From JALEFZ01 sp039820545 (GTDB lineage Bacteria; Bacteroidota; Bacteroidia; J057), in assembly GCA_039820545.1 (NCBI GenBank), contig JBCBPW010000011.1, positions 1-64,000 of the forward strand: a stretch of DNA of 64,000 nucleotides, read 5' to 3'. Position numbers and translations under genes: made by a program. Below are positions 25,905-34,617 of this stretch, in pieces (the stretch's first letter is position 1; each line of letters begins with the position of its first letter). The notes beneath the pieces were generated by a model that was given only the letters and a program-made list of their open reading frames with translations, made no database searches and was not told the origin of the DNA.

Positions 25905-27158
25905 CTACTTCACAGGCGTATGATGGGCTACGACCTCATCAATCGGTCTGGTGTGTGGGAAAAAGTCTAGCAGCCTTAGCAATACACGTTCTACAATCGC
26001 GTCAGGGCAGGAAGCTCCACTTGTCAGCAAGATGCGCACCTTCTCTTTTTGTGGAAGAAAATTGAAAATGTGCTTTTCCTCCTGATGGTGGAAATCATAA
26101 TGTAGAATATGCTGGTAGCTGATGATGTCACGCTCTGAAGCAATGAAGAAAGTAGGCAGCTTCTGCTCACAGAGTTCTACCAAATGGGACGTGTTGGAAC
26201 TGTTGCGTCCTCCGATGACGATCGCTACATCGGCAGATTCTTCTAGCAGTCTCAGTGTAGCCGATTGGTTATTTTTGGTCGCATAGCAGAGCGTATCGCG
26301 TGTGTTGGCAATTCGATATTCGCTATCATCCGGCCCATATTTTTCTTTCATCACCACCTTAAAATGGTCTGAAATACCTGCTGTTTCTGTCGCTAGCATT
26401 GTCGTCTGATTCACCACTGCGATTCGTTCTAGATCTTTTTCTGGGTCAAACCCTTCAGAGTGCTTTCCCTCAAAATACTTCCAGAAATCCGAAAGCGGAC
26501 GGTCTCCTTTGATGATTTCTCCTAGCAAACGGGCTTCATCGAGATCCTTTACGACGATGGTAGGCGCATATTTGCGGCTATGGGAGAGTGTCCCTTGGGT
26601 CTCCTCATGTCGAAATTTTCCGTGGATGATGATCGTGTAGCCCATTTCTCCTAGCTCGCGGGCGCGAAACCAGACGTTTTCTACAAAACGACAGGTAGCA
26701 TTCCACTTCTGAATGTCTACTCCACGAGAGACAAGTTCGGCCTGATCTTCAAGCGTCGCACCAAAAGCAGGCGTGATCACAATGTCATTTTCCTGAATTT
26801 CACTCCAGGGAATGAGTTGTTTACCTTTGGCTGTTTTGATGAATCGCAAACCGCGAATACGTAAATCTTCATTGACAAATGAGTTGTGTATCAGCTCACT
26901 TATCATAAATACACGTCTGCCTGGATATTTGGCAAGCGTTTCATATGCTACTTCAATTGCATTTTCTACCCCCTTACAAAATCCAAAGTGGCGGGCCACT
27001 TTAAACTCGATAGGACCAAAATCCAGACTAAAAGGAAGCATGCGCTCTTTAGGAGTTTGTGCATGCTTGAGTCTAGAAAATATATTGTTGCGATACAAGG
27101 GCGCATATTGCCCGAGATCGTACTGCTTCTTGAAATTGCGTGAGGTGTATTTACGCAT
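25905..27158 (-). CDS. ispH: 4-hydroxy-3-methylbut-2-enyl diphosphate reductase
   Basis: 417 residues from ATG 27158. The enzyme is the last step of the MEP isoprenoid pathway, reducing HMBPP to IPP and DMAPP with a [4Fe-4S] cluster. Three cluster cysteines are visible: Cys61 in 'HFGFCKGVENA', one in 'WNATCRFVENVW' and one in 'RDTLCYATKNNQ'. A 50-residue N-terminal extension and long inserts make it larger than E. coli IspH (about 316), as is common in Bacteroidetes. A second upstream Met (27176) is possible. The 255 bp upstream are TCTC-rich and may hold a decayed copy of the dispersed repeat. Confidence 0.9.
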   Translation of the reverse strand: MRKYTSRNFKKQYDLGQYAPLYRNNIFSRLKHAQTPKERMLPFSLDFGPIEFKVARHFGFCKGVENAIEVAYETLAKYPGRRVFMISELIHNSFVNEDLRIRGLRFIKTAKGKQLIPWSEIQENDIVITPAFGATLEDQAELVSRGVDIQKWNATCRFVENVWFRARELGEMGYTIIIHGKFRHEETQGTLSHSRKYAPTIVVKDLDEARLLGEIIKGDRPLSDFWKYFEGKHSEGFDPEKDLERIAVVNQTTMLATETAGISDHFKVVMKEKYGPDDSEYRIANTRDTLCYATKNNQSATLRLLEESADVAIVIGGRNSSNTSHLVELCEQKLPTFFIASERDIISYQHILHYDFHHQEEKHIFNFLPQKEKVRILLTSGASCPDAIVERVLLRLLDFFPHTRPIDEVVAHHTPVK

Positions 27159-27431
27159 AGAAACCTGGATTGGCAATGAAAGAAGCGAGATGTGAGACCC
27201 TCCTTAACAGGACTTTGAGACAAGAGACATATCCCAAATTGTGGTGTATCTCAGCTCTCGATTCTCTACTCTCTGTTCTCTAGTTTAATTTACACATTAA
27301 CTGGCTCATTAACTGCAAGAACTTTCATTTGTTTATCTATGTAAAATCCTATATATCAGGTAAAACGTATTTCAACCTTTCTTTCTAAATCCCTGTCTTT
27401 AGCTTGTAGCACATCATTAATTCCCTAGCCT

Positions 27432-28031
27432 ATGTTATTTGGTCCTAGTAAAAAAGAGATATGGCGCCACTTAGCCGCTGAACTAGACGGACAGTTTGTC
27501 AAAGGAAAAGTATTCAAGAAGGATAAGGTCTATGCACGCCATGGAGAATGGATCATCGTCTTGGATACGTTTACGAGAAAGTATGGCAATGCGAATAAAA
27601 GATTCACACGCATCCGAGCGCCCTACCTTAATCGCGATGATTTTGTCTTTCAAATTTATCGCTCCAAGGCCTTTTCAGGGATGAGGTCTTACTTCGGTAT
27701 GCAGGATGTAGAGGTGGGGGATCCTTACTTTGATAAGGATTTTGTGATTCAGGGAAATGATATTCGCAAATTGAAGATGTTTTTCAAACATGGAGAAATC
27801 AAAGATTTGATCATGCATCAACCGAATATCTTGCTGAAGATTCGCGAAGATGAAGACAAGTTATTTGCGCCTCCATTTCCCAAAGGGATCAACGAGGTAT
27901 ATTTTGAGTCGCGCGGGATAATCAAAAATATCGAACAATTACACGATCTATTTGAGTTATTTGCCCTCACGCTCGATCAATTACACCATATCGGGACCGC
28001 GTGGAATGAAAGACCTGAGTCGAAGATCTAA
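27432..28031 (+). CDS. Conserved hypothetical protein, DUF3137-like
   Basis: 199 residues, no signal peptide or membrane segment. The sequence 'DPYFDKDFVIQGNDIRKLKM' and 'FPKGINEVYFESRGIIKNIE' resembles a group of Bacteroidetes proteins that share features with DUF3137 (a protein accommodating a binding domain of unknown role). No catalytic motif is apparent. The gene is convergent with argH, whose stop lies at 28165. Function is unknown. Confidence 0.6.
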   Translation: MLFGPSKKEIWRHLAAELDGQFVKGKVFKKDKVYARHGEWIIVLDTFTRKYGNANKRFTRIRAPYLNRDDFVFQIYRSKAFSGMRSYFGMQDVEVGDPYFDKDFVIQGNDIRKLKMFFKHGEIKDLIMHQPNILLKIREDEDKLFAPPFPKGINEVYFESRGIIKNIEQLHDLFELFALTLDQLHHIGTAWNERPESKI

Positions 28032-28035
28032 GGCC

Positions 28036-28173
28036 ATGACAGTTAGAGAATCTGTGGTAGATATTCACATCTCACCACAGATTCAAAAGACTTTTGAAGA
28101 TTTGATTCAGGAGGATACGCATTCAGATCATTGCTACAAAATGCTATGTGATAAAGTCCATGCCTCATTTTAG
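28036..28173 (+). CDS. Possible small ORF, 45 residues
   Basis: ATG 28036 to TAG 28171-28173, 4 bp after the preceding stop, and overlapping the last 9 bp of argH on the other strand. Acidic N-terminal half ('MTVRESVVDIHISPQIQKTF'). Close spacing suggests possible co-expression with the upstream gene, but there is no homology I recognise, and chance is a real alternative. Confidence 0.25.
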   Translation: MTVRESVVDIHISPQIQKTFEDLIQEDTHSDHCYKMLCDKVHASF

Positions 28174-29496
28174 CAAGTTCTCCCAAGCTTGATCAAATCG
28201 CGCTATGTCCATTTGTCTTTTGGCTTTCTCGAATTTCTGCTTGATCTCTTCCTGATTGAGCTGTCCAATACTACCTTCATGGGTGTGCTTGACCTGCTGT
28301 GGTGGGAGGAATTCGCCCTTTTCAATGGATTTTCCGACCATCTGGTAGGCTTCGCGGAAGGGAATCCCCTTTAGGACCAATGCGTTGACGACTTCTACAC
28401 TGAAGGTATAAGCGTACTTGGGATCTTCCATGATCTTGGGTTTTACCTGAATCTGTCCGACCATAAATGTCATGATCTCTAGGCATAACTTCGTTTCCGT
28501 TATGGCGGGTAGAAGTACCTCTTTGGTCAACTGTAAGTCTCGGTGGTAGCCCGAAGGCAGATTCGTAGTGATCAATGCCATTTCTTGTGGTAAGCCTTGC
28601 AAGCGATTGGTGCGGGCGCGCAGGATCTCGAATACATCAGGATTCTTTTTGTGCGGCATAATGCTCGAACCTGTCGTCAACTCATCTGGAAGGGAAATGA
28701 AGCCCATATTCTGACTCATATACGTACAGGCATCGCTGGCAAATTTGTTGAGGGTGCTTGCCAGACTCGCCAGTGCGTAGCCATACAAACGCTCGGTTTT
28801 GCCTCGGCCCATCTGCGCATACACGACATTGTAACTCAGCGTCTCGAAGCCCAGCAACTCTGTCGTTCGCGTACGATTCAGGGGAAAGGAAGAACCATAA
28901 CCTGCGCCCGAACCCAAGGGGTTTTGGTCGGCGACCTTGAAAGCAGCGGCCAACATCTGCACATCATCGATCAGTGCCTCGGCATACGCCCCAAACCACA
29001 GTCCGAAGGAGGAAGGCATGGCCACCTGCATATGCGTATAGCCAGGCAGCAGATGATCCTTATAACGCTCCGCCTGTAACTGTAGCGCTGTAAACAATTC
29101 TTCGACTTGGGCCACGAGTCGTTCGATCGTATGGATAAAATACAACTTGAGATCCACCAAAACTTGATCATTGCGAGAGCGCCCACTGTGTACCTTTTTC
29201 CCGATAGTCCCCAACTTCTCCGTTAGCATCATCTCCACCTGAGAGTGCACATCTTCTACCCCCTCTTCGATTTCGAAGCTTCCCATCAAGGTCTTGCGGT
29301 AGATGCTCCACAACTCAGCTCGGAGCACTTGAAATTCGTGCTTTTCCAGCAAGCCAATTTCCGTCAGCATCGTGATGTGCGCCAGCGTCCCCAATACATC
29401 CCAAGGAGCCAGCTCTAGATCCAATTCTCGATCTCTGCCTACTGTAAATGCTTCTATTTGCCGGTTGAGGTCGGTGCCTTTGTCCCAGAGTTTCAT
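28165..29496 (-). CDS. argH: Argininosuccinate lyase
   Basis: 443 residues from ATG 29496; an upstream Met would add 24 residues unlike the family, which starts 'MKLWDKG' as here. It splits argininosuccinate into arginine and fumarate, the final step of arginine synthesis. The fumarase/aspartase signature 'GSSIMPHKKNPD' carries the catalytic Ser loop. Another landmark is 'VHSGRSRNDQVLVDLKLYF'. Last gene of the arginine operon, 116 bp downstream of the deacylase gene. Confidence 0.95.
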   Translation of the reverse strand: MKLWDKGTDLNRQIEAFTVGRDRELDLELAPWDVLGTLAHITMLTEIGLLEKHEFQVLRAELWSIYRKTLMGSFEIEEGVEDVHSQVEMMLTEKLGTIGKKVHSGRSRNDQVLVDLKLYFIHTIERLVAQVEELFTALQLQAERYKDHLLPGYTHMQVAMPSSFGLWFGAYAEALIDDVQMLAAAFKVADQNPLGSGAGYGSSFPLNRTRTTELLGFETLSYNVVYAQMGRGKTERLYGYALASLASTLNKFASDACTYMSQNMGFISLPDELTTGSSIMPHKKNPDVFEILRARTNRLQGLPQEMALITTNLPSGYHRDLQLTKEVLLPAITETKLCLEIMTFMVGQIQVKPKIMEDPKYAYTFSVEVVNALVLKGIPFREAYQMVGKSIEKGEFLPPQQVKHTHEGSIGQLNQEEIKQKFEKAKRQMDIARFDQAWENLLK

Positions 29497-29612
29497 TTGA
29501 TGAGATATTAAGAAAAGAGAATCGATCCCGAGAGTGAGGAGTGATAAAGTAACATAAAGATTGCTCAATGTTTCTAAATATGGATGTTCATCCGACGTAG
29601 TGCTGAACCAAT

Positions 29613-30677
29613 CTATACAATATTTCCCGCCAACAGTGCCAGATACTTCGGAATAGCGGCTTCGATTTCACTTAGGCAAATATACTCATCTGCTGTATGT
29701 GATCGCGCCGAATCTCCAGGTCCGATTTTGACGGTGGGAAAAGGCATGAGGGCTTGGTCCGACAGGGTAGATGAGCCAAATGTATCCATTCCAAGCTGCT
29801 GAGCCTGCTGCACCAACGGATGATCCAAGGCAATGCCTGAAGAATTGAGTCGAAAAGAGCGAGGCTTGATCTCACATTGAGTGGCTGCATCGATGATGGC
29901 AAAAGCAGCTTGATTGGAGTAAGCATCCGTCGTGCGGACATCGACTACGAATGTACACTCAGGAGGAACGACATTGTGCTGTGTACCCGCCGCTATTTGG
30001 GTGACGGACATCTTCACAGGACCCAGGGTATCCGAAATACTAGGGAACCTGTAGGTCCGAAACCACTCGATGTCTGGCATCGCCTCGTAGATCGCATTGA
30101 TACCTTCTTCTCTGGCTGCATGTCCCGTTTTGCCATGTGCTACACAGTCGAGTACCATCAATCCCTTCTCTGCAATCGCCAGCTGCATCTGGGTAGGTTC
30201 GCCCACGATCCCTAGATCAATTTTTCCCAGCTCTCCCAGTATCGAAGCCACGCCATTTTTGCCTGATATTTCTTCTTCAGCTGTAGCTGCAAAGATCAGG
30301 TTATAAGGTAGGTCTTCTTTTTCATTCAGTATACAAAACGCTCCCAATAATGCCATCAACGGCCCTCCTGCATCATTGCTCCCCAATCCATACAAGCGGT
30401 CGCCCTCCAATTTTGGGATAAAAGGATCTCGTTCCCAACCTGCAGCAGGCTTGACAGTATCGTGATGTGAATTGAGGAGAATGGTGGGCTTTTCGGGAGA
30501 ATAGGAGGAATGAATCGCCCAGGTATTGTGCCCTTTTTGGTAGAAGGGAATATGCTGACTTTGGAGAAAGGAGCGAATCAAGTCTGCCGTCCCTGCTTCT
30601 TCTCGACTGAAGGAAGGCGTCGAAATCAACTCTTTGAGCAGATCAGTGACGGCTACGGTGATATTGTCGATGTTCAT
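29613..30677 (-). CDS. argE: M20 family acyl-ornithine deacylase
   Basis: 354 residues. Zn-dependent M20 peptidase fold: 'ILLNSHHDTVKPAAGWERDP' holds the first metal His and Asp, 'GLGSNDAGGPLMALLGAF' the bridging Asp, 'AATAEEEISGKNG' the catalytic Glu, and 'IVGEPTQMQLAIAEKG' another ligand Glu. In this operon it should remove the N-acyl group of acyl-citrulline or acyl-ornithine. It overlaps the preceding argB by 4 bp (ATGA), so translation is coupled. Whether the group is acetyl or succinyl is not shown by the sequence. Confidence 0.85.
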   Translation of the reverse strand: MNIDNITVAVTDLLKELISTPSFSREEAGTADLIRSFLQSQHIPFYQKGHNTWAIHSSYSPEKPTILLNSHHDTVKPAAGWERDPFIPKLEGDRLYGLGSNDAGGPLMALLGAFCILNEKEDLPYNLIFAATAEEEISGKNGVASILGELGKIDLGIVGEPTQMQLAIAEKGLMVLDCVAHGKTGHAAREEGINAIYEAMPDIEWFRTYRFPSISDTLGPVKMSVTQIAAGTQHNVVPPECTFVVDVRTTDAYSNQAAFAIIDAATQCEIKPRSFRLNSSGIALDHPLVQQAQQLGMDTFGSSTLSDQALMPFPTVKIGPGDSARSHTADEYICLSEIEAAIPKYLALLAGNIV

Positions 30678-31456
30678 GTGTGTGATAATTGAAGTTGTGT
30701 GCCAGATCTAGCATCCAAATGATCATATCTTGTGATCTGTACATGCTGTACCCCTTTTTCCAGGGCTTGAAACCCATTGGTAAGTTTGGGAATCATACCC
30801 CCTACAATCGAACCTTCTGTTTTTCCTTGCTCAAAATCTGAAAAGGATAAAGCAGGAATGACAGATTCATCGTTTTCGGCCTCTTTCAGTACGCCTTTTT
30901 TCTCAAATGAAAGAATCAGGGACACTTCAAATGCTACAGAAAGTGCTACCGCCACTGCCGTCGCGATGGTATCTGCATTGGTATTCAGGAGTTGTCCTTG
31001 CCCATCGTGGGTGATGGGAGCCATGACAGGTACTTGATTTTTGCGTAAAAAGGCTTGCAATACCTCTTCATTTACCTGATCAATATCCCCTGCCAAACCG
31101 TAATCAATAGCTTCTACGGGGCGCTTGTGAGCCGCAACGACATTCAAATCTGCTCCTGTCAAACCCAATGCGTCGATTCCATAGGATTGAAGTTGAGCGA
31201 CCAGCGTTTTATTGACCAATCCCCCATAGACCATCAAGGCTATGTCCATCATCTCAGGGCTGGTGATGCGTCGACCGTCGATCATCGGGGCTTCCACACC
31301 CAATCTAGCTGCGATATCTGTCGCCCTCCTGCCTCCTCCATGTACGAGTACTTTCGGCGTAGGAAGAGAGACAAAGGCTTGCAGAAAAGTTTTTCTTTTA
31401 TCCACATCTTCCAGTACAGCTCCTCCGACTTTTACGACTGAGACTTTTGCCTTCAT
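30674..31456 (-). CDS. argB: N-acyl-glutamate kinase (acetylglutamate kinase family)
   Basis: 260 residues, amino-acid kinase fold. It phosphorylates the N-acyl-glutamate gamma-carboxyl with ATP. The motifs are 'VVKVGGAVLEDV' (ATP site), 'VLVHGGGRRATDIAARLG' (substrate loop) and 'LNTNADTIATAVAVAL'. There is no N-terminal helix of the kind linked with arginine-inhibited hexameric kinases, consistent with control at the transcript level here. It overlaps argF' by 4 bp upstream and argE by 4 bp downstream. Confidence 0.9.
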   Translation of the reverse strand: MKAKVSVVKVGGAVLEDVDKRKTFLQAFVSLPTPKVLVHGGGRRATDIAARLGVEAPMIDGRRITSPEMMDIALMVYGGLVNKTLVAQLQSYGIDALGLTGADLNVVAAHKRPVEAIDYGLAGDIDQVNEEVLQAFLRKNQVPVMAPITHDGQGQLLNTNADTIATAVAVALSVAFEVSLILSFEKKGVLKEAENDESVIPALSFSDFEQGKTEGSIVGGMIPKLTNGFQALEKGVQHVQITRYDHLDARSGTQLQLSHT

Positions 31457-32400
31457 AGGGTTTCTAGGATTGTTGCAAGGACAGCCTGAGCAGTGGGGAT
31501 GCGATTGGCCGCCTGTGAAATGACAAGGGACTGAGGAGAATCCAGTACTTGGTCCGCTACGACCATATTTCTCCTGACAGGAAGGCAGTGCATGAATTTG
31601 GCGTTATTGGTATGCGCCATTTTCTCAGCTGTGATCTGCCAGTCTCTTTCCTTATCATTCACATGCCCATAATCCTTGAAAGACGACCAGTTTTTCGCAT
31701 AAATGACATCTGCTCCTTCAAATGCAATGTCCTGATTGTACATAACAGGCGTATTCTTCACAAAATCGGGCGAGAGATCCATCCCATAAGGATGCGCAAT
31801 CGTCAAGTCTACTTCAGCTGCTTGCATCCACTCTACAAAAGAATTGCCTACTGCCTGAGGCAAGGCCTTTGGGTGTGGCGCCCATGTCAAAACGACCTTG
31901 GGTCTATGTGTAAATCCCTGCTGATGAATGGTCAGCCAATCGGTCAGAGATTGCAAAGGATGACGCGTAGCCGATTCCAGACTGACAATAGGTACTCCTG
32001 CGTACTGTTGGAAAGCAGTCATTACATGCTCTGCATAATCTGCTATTCTATTTTTTAAGCCAGCAAATGTTCTGATTCCCAATATGTCGCAGTAACTACC
32101 CATCACGGCGGCAGCCTCTTTGATGTGTTCGGCTTTGGCCCCATCCATGACGGTCCCATCTTCAAATTCCAACTGCCAAGAATCTTGGGAGACATTGAGG
32201 ATGGTGACGTCCATACCCAGCAACTGCCCCGCGCGTTGGGTACTCATGCGTGTGCGAAGGCTCGCGTTGAAGAAAATGAGCCCCAAAGATTTTCCTTTCC
32301 CTAGATGGGATTTTTGGTGGGGGTGTTGGACAAAAAGAGCAGCTTCTGCTAGCAGAGCAGAAGGGTTGGCTACATCTGAAAGACTAGTAAAATGCTGCAT
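31453..32400 (-). CDS. argF': N-acyl-L-ornithine carbamoyltransferase (argF' type)
   Basis: 315 residues. It carbamoylates N-acetyl- or N-succinyl-ornithine, replacing OTCase in Bacteroidetes. The carbamoyl-phosphate loop reads 'NASLRTRMSTQRAG' instead of the OTCase STRT form, and 'MHCLPVRRNMVVADQVLDS' is the conserved C-terminal segment. Residue 90 is Ala in 'DGTVMDGAKAEH'. From memory, the B. fragilis succinyl enzyme has Pro90 and the Xanthomonas acetyl enzyme has Glu92 at the aligned site, so substrate preference is open but the acetyl-type Glu is missing. The gene overlaps argB and follows argD by 1 bp. Confidence 0.9.
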   Translation of the reverse strand: MQHFTSLSDVANPSALLAEAALFVQHPHQKSHLGKGKSLGLIFFNASLRTRMSTQRAGQLLGMDVTILNVSQDSWQLEFEDGTVMDGAKAEHIKEAAAVMGSYCDILGIRTFAGLKNRIADYAEHVMTAFQQYAGVPIVSLESATRHPLQSLTDWLTIHQQGFTHRPKVVLTWAPHPKALPQAVGNSFVEWMQAAEVDLTIAHPYGMDLSPDFVKNTPVMYNQDIAFEGADVIYAKNWSSFKDYGHVNDKERDWQITAEKMAHTNNAKFMHCLPVRRNMVVADQVLDSPQSLVISQAANRIPTAQAVLATILETL

Positions 32401-32401
32401 A

Positions 32402-33547
32402 TTAGGCAGAGATTAGTGCTTGTGATAACGTGCCTTGTAAGGCTGTGAGTAACATATCGATGCCTTCCTGCCCTACATTGAGGGGGGGGAGCAAACGGAG
32501 GACATGCGGCTGAGAAGATGAACCCGTGAAAATATGATGATCATAGACAAGACGGGTACGAATGGGCTTCGCAGGACCTTTTAGTTCCAGTCCGAGCATC
32601 AGGCCTTCTCCTCTTACTTCCTTTACATAAGGTAAAGATGTGAGTTCTCCTTTGAGCATGTCTCCTTTACGCTGCGCATAGGCCATCAGGTCTTCCTGCT
32701 CGATGACCTCCAGGACAGCTAGTCCTGCGGCGCAAGCCAGATGATTTCCTCCGAAGGTCGTCCCCAGCATGCCGTACCACGGCTCGAATTGAGGATGAAT
32801 CAGGATGCCACCTATGGGGAAGCCATTGCCCATGCCTTTGGCGACGGTGATGATGTCGGGCTGGACAGCCGCGTGTTGGTGCGCGAAAAACTTACCCGAA
32901 CGCCCATATCCAGATTGGATCTCATCTAGAATCAAGAGGGTTCCTGTTGCACGGCACTTTTTCTCTACATATTGCAAAAAGGGATTTTGTAACATATGAA
33001 TCCCGCCTACACCTTGAATACCCTCTACTACGACGGCGCATACATCTTTTCCTTCCAGTGCGTCATCTAGTGCCTGCTGATCATCAAAAGGAATGCGTAG
33101 CACATGGTCGGCAGGGTTGACGGCTGCTTGGATCTTGGGATTATCGGTCAGTGCGACTGCTGCAGAGGTCCGACCATGAAAGGCACGTTCAAACGTCAGG
33201 ATTTTCTTACGTTGATTGTGGAAGGAAGCCACTTTTAAGGCATTTTCGATGGCCTCAGCCCCAGAGTTGCACAGGAATAGTGCATAATCCTCATAGCCTG
33301 AGAGCTGTCCTAGCTTCTGTGCCAGCTCAATCTGGAGGGGATTTTTCACCGAGTTAGAATAGAAGCCCAATCGCGAAAGCTGCTGCTCTATGCGCTGCAC
33401 AAAGTGTGGATGGCTATGGCCGATAGAGATCACCGCGTGACCGCCATAAAAGTCCAGATATTTTTGCCCTTGCTCATCCCATATCCAGGCTCCTTCACCT
33501 CTCACGGGCGTCACATCAAAAAGGGGATAGACATCAAAAGGAAGCAT
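32402..33547 (-). CDS. argD: Acyl-ornithine aminotransferase
   Basis: 381 residues from ATG 33547 ('MLPFDVYPLFDVTPVRGEGA'); a longer frame begins at a TTG and is rejected. Class-III PLP aminotransferase producing N-acyl-ornithine from the semialdehyde. Motifs: 'LFLCNSGAEAIENALKVAS', 'LILDEIQSGYGRSGKFFA' (Asp holding PLP) and 'VAKGMGNGFPIGG' (Schiff-base Lys). The 101-bp gap to argC contains a GCGCACGC direct repeat and an ATTGATTG-type tract, but no terminator, so the operon probably reads through. Confidence 0.9.
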   Translation of the reverse strand: MLPFDVYPLFDVTPVRGEGAWIWDEQGQKYLDFYGGHAVISIGHSHPHFVQRIEQQLSRLGFYSNSVKNPLQIELAQKLGQLSGYEDYALFLCNSGAEAIENALKVASFHNQRKKILTFERAFHGRTSAAVALTDNPKIQAAVNPADHVLRIPFDDQQALDDALEGKDVCAVVVEGIQGVGGIHMLQNPFLQYVEKKCRATGTLLILDEIQSGYGRSGKFFAHQHAAVQPDIITVAKGMGNGFPIGGILIHPQFEPWYGMLGTTFGGNHLACAAGLAVLEVIEQEDLMAYAQRKGDMLKGELTSLPYVKEVRGEGLMLGLELKGPAKPIRTRLVYDHHIFTGSSSQPHVLRLLPPLNVGQEGIDMLLTALQGTLSQALISA

Positions 33548-33648
33548 ATATTTAGTTGTTGAATGATTGGGTGATTGATTGTTTGAATCCGTAGGCGCAT
33601 CGCCATGGCGTGCGCTCCTTACATTGCCTAGCGTGCGCAAAAGTTCTA

Positions 33649-34617
33649 TTAAAATGCCAAGGCTTTCAACCTCAGTCCCATCTCCTCGGGAAGTCCCATC
33701 ATCAAATTCATATTCTGTACGGCTTGTCCTGAAGCACCTTTTAATAAATTATCGATCATGCTGATGATGAGTAATTTCCCCTCTATTTCTTCTACATACA
33801 CTACGGCTTTATTGGTATTGACGACCTGCTTCAGATGAGGATTGGTGTTCACTATGTGGGTAAATGGAGCAGTCTGGTAAAAATCATGGTAGTCTTGTTT
33901 CAGCGCTTCCACATTTCCCTTGAAGTCCACATACATGGAAGCAAAAATCCCTCTGGGAAACCCTCCGCGCATAGGGACAAAGTTCAAGCTAGGCAAATCC
34001 GTATTCGAGAGGAATGCCAAACTCTGCTTGATTTCGGGCAAATGCTGATGGGTAAAGACCTTGTATACGGATAAATTATTTTGTCGCCAGCTAAAGTGGG
34101 TCGTTGGCTGAGGTTTTTGTCCTGCACCTGTCGCACCTGTGATCGCTGTGATCTGAACAGGTATGTCGGCATCCAATTGCTGGCTCGCAGCTAGAGGCAA
34201 CAAGCCCAACTGTATGCAAGTGGCGAAGCATCCAGGATTGGCAATGCGATTGGCTTCTTGGATGCGCGCTCGATGCAATTCGGGCAGACCATAGACAAAA
34301 TTATGTGTACCTGCTAGTCGAAAATCTCGACTCAGGTCTACCATCTTCACACGGCTGGGTACTTCGTGGTCTGCGAGAAAAGGCGCGACATTTCCATGCC
34401 CCTGGCAGAAGAACAATACATCTACTTCTATATGGTGCGCAGCTGTGAATGTCATGTCTATCTCTCCTACCAAGTCTTGGTGGATATCTGCGATCGCTTT
34501 GCCAGCCTGACTTGTGCTTTGGACGAAGGCAATCTCAACTTCGGGATGGTGGATGAGCAACCGAATCAATTCACCTGCTGTATATCCTGCGCCTCCGATG
34601 ATACCTGCTTGAATCAT
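33649..34617 (-). CDS. argC: N-acyl-gamma-glutamyl-phosphate reductase
   Basis: 322 residues from ATG 34617 ('MIQAGIIGGAGYTAGELIRL'), which overlaps the argG stop by 4 bp; the longer frame would run inside argG. It reduces acyl-glutamyl phosphate to the semialdehyde with NADPH. Motifs: the Rossmann 'GGAGYTAGEL', the catalytic Cys in 'NPGCFATCIQLGLLPL' and 'FVPMRGGFPRGIFASM'. Translationally coupled with argG. Confidence 0.9.
   Translation of the reverse strand: MIQAGIIGGAGYTAGELIRLLIHHPEVEIAFVQSTSQAGKAIADIHQDLVGEIDMTFTAAHHIEVDVLFFCQGHGNVAPFLADHEVPSRVKMVDLSRDFRLAGTHNFVYGLPELHRARIQEANRIANPGCFATCIQLGLLPLAASQQLDADIPVQITAITGATGAGQKPQPTTHFSWRQNNLSVYKVFTHQHLPEIKQSLAFLSNTDLPSLNFVPMRGGFPRGIFASMYVDFKGNVEALKQDYHDFYQTAPFTHIVNTNPHLKQVVNTNKAVVYVEEIEGKLLIISMIDNLLKGASGQAVQNMNLMMGLPEEMGLRLKALAF

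Noticed and set aside
27190..27290. Possible sixth copy of the dispersed repeat, plus TCTC-rich stretch
   Set aside because: Only GACAAGAGACATA and a few flanking bases align; the rest is simple TCTC-rich sequence also seen near 20115. Too weak to list.
33548..33640. Longer argD frame
   Set aside because: It starts at TTG, and the extra residues look like translated intergenic DNA.
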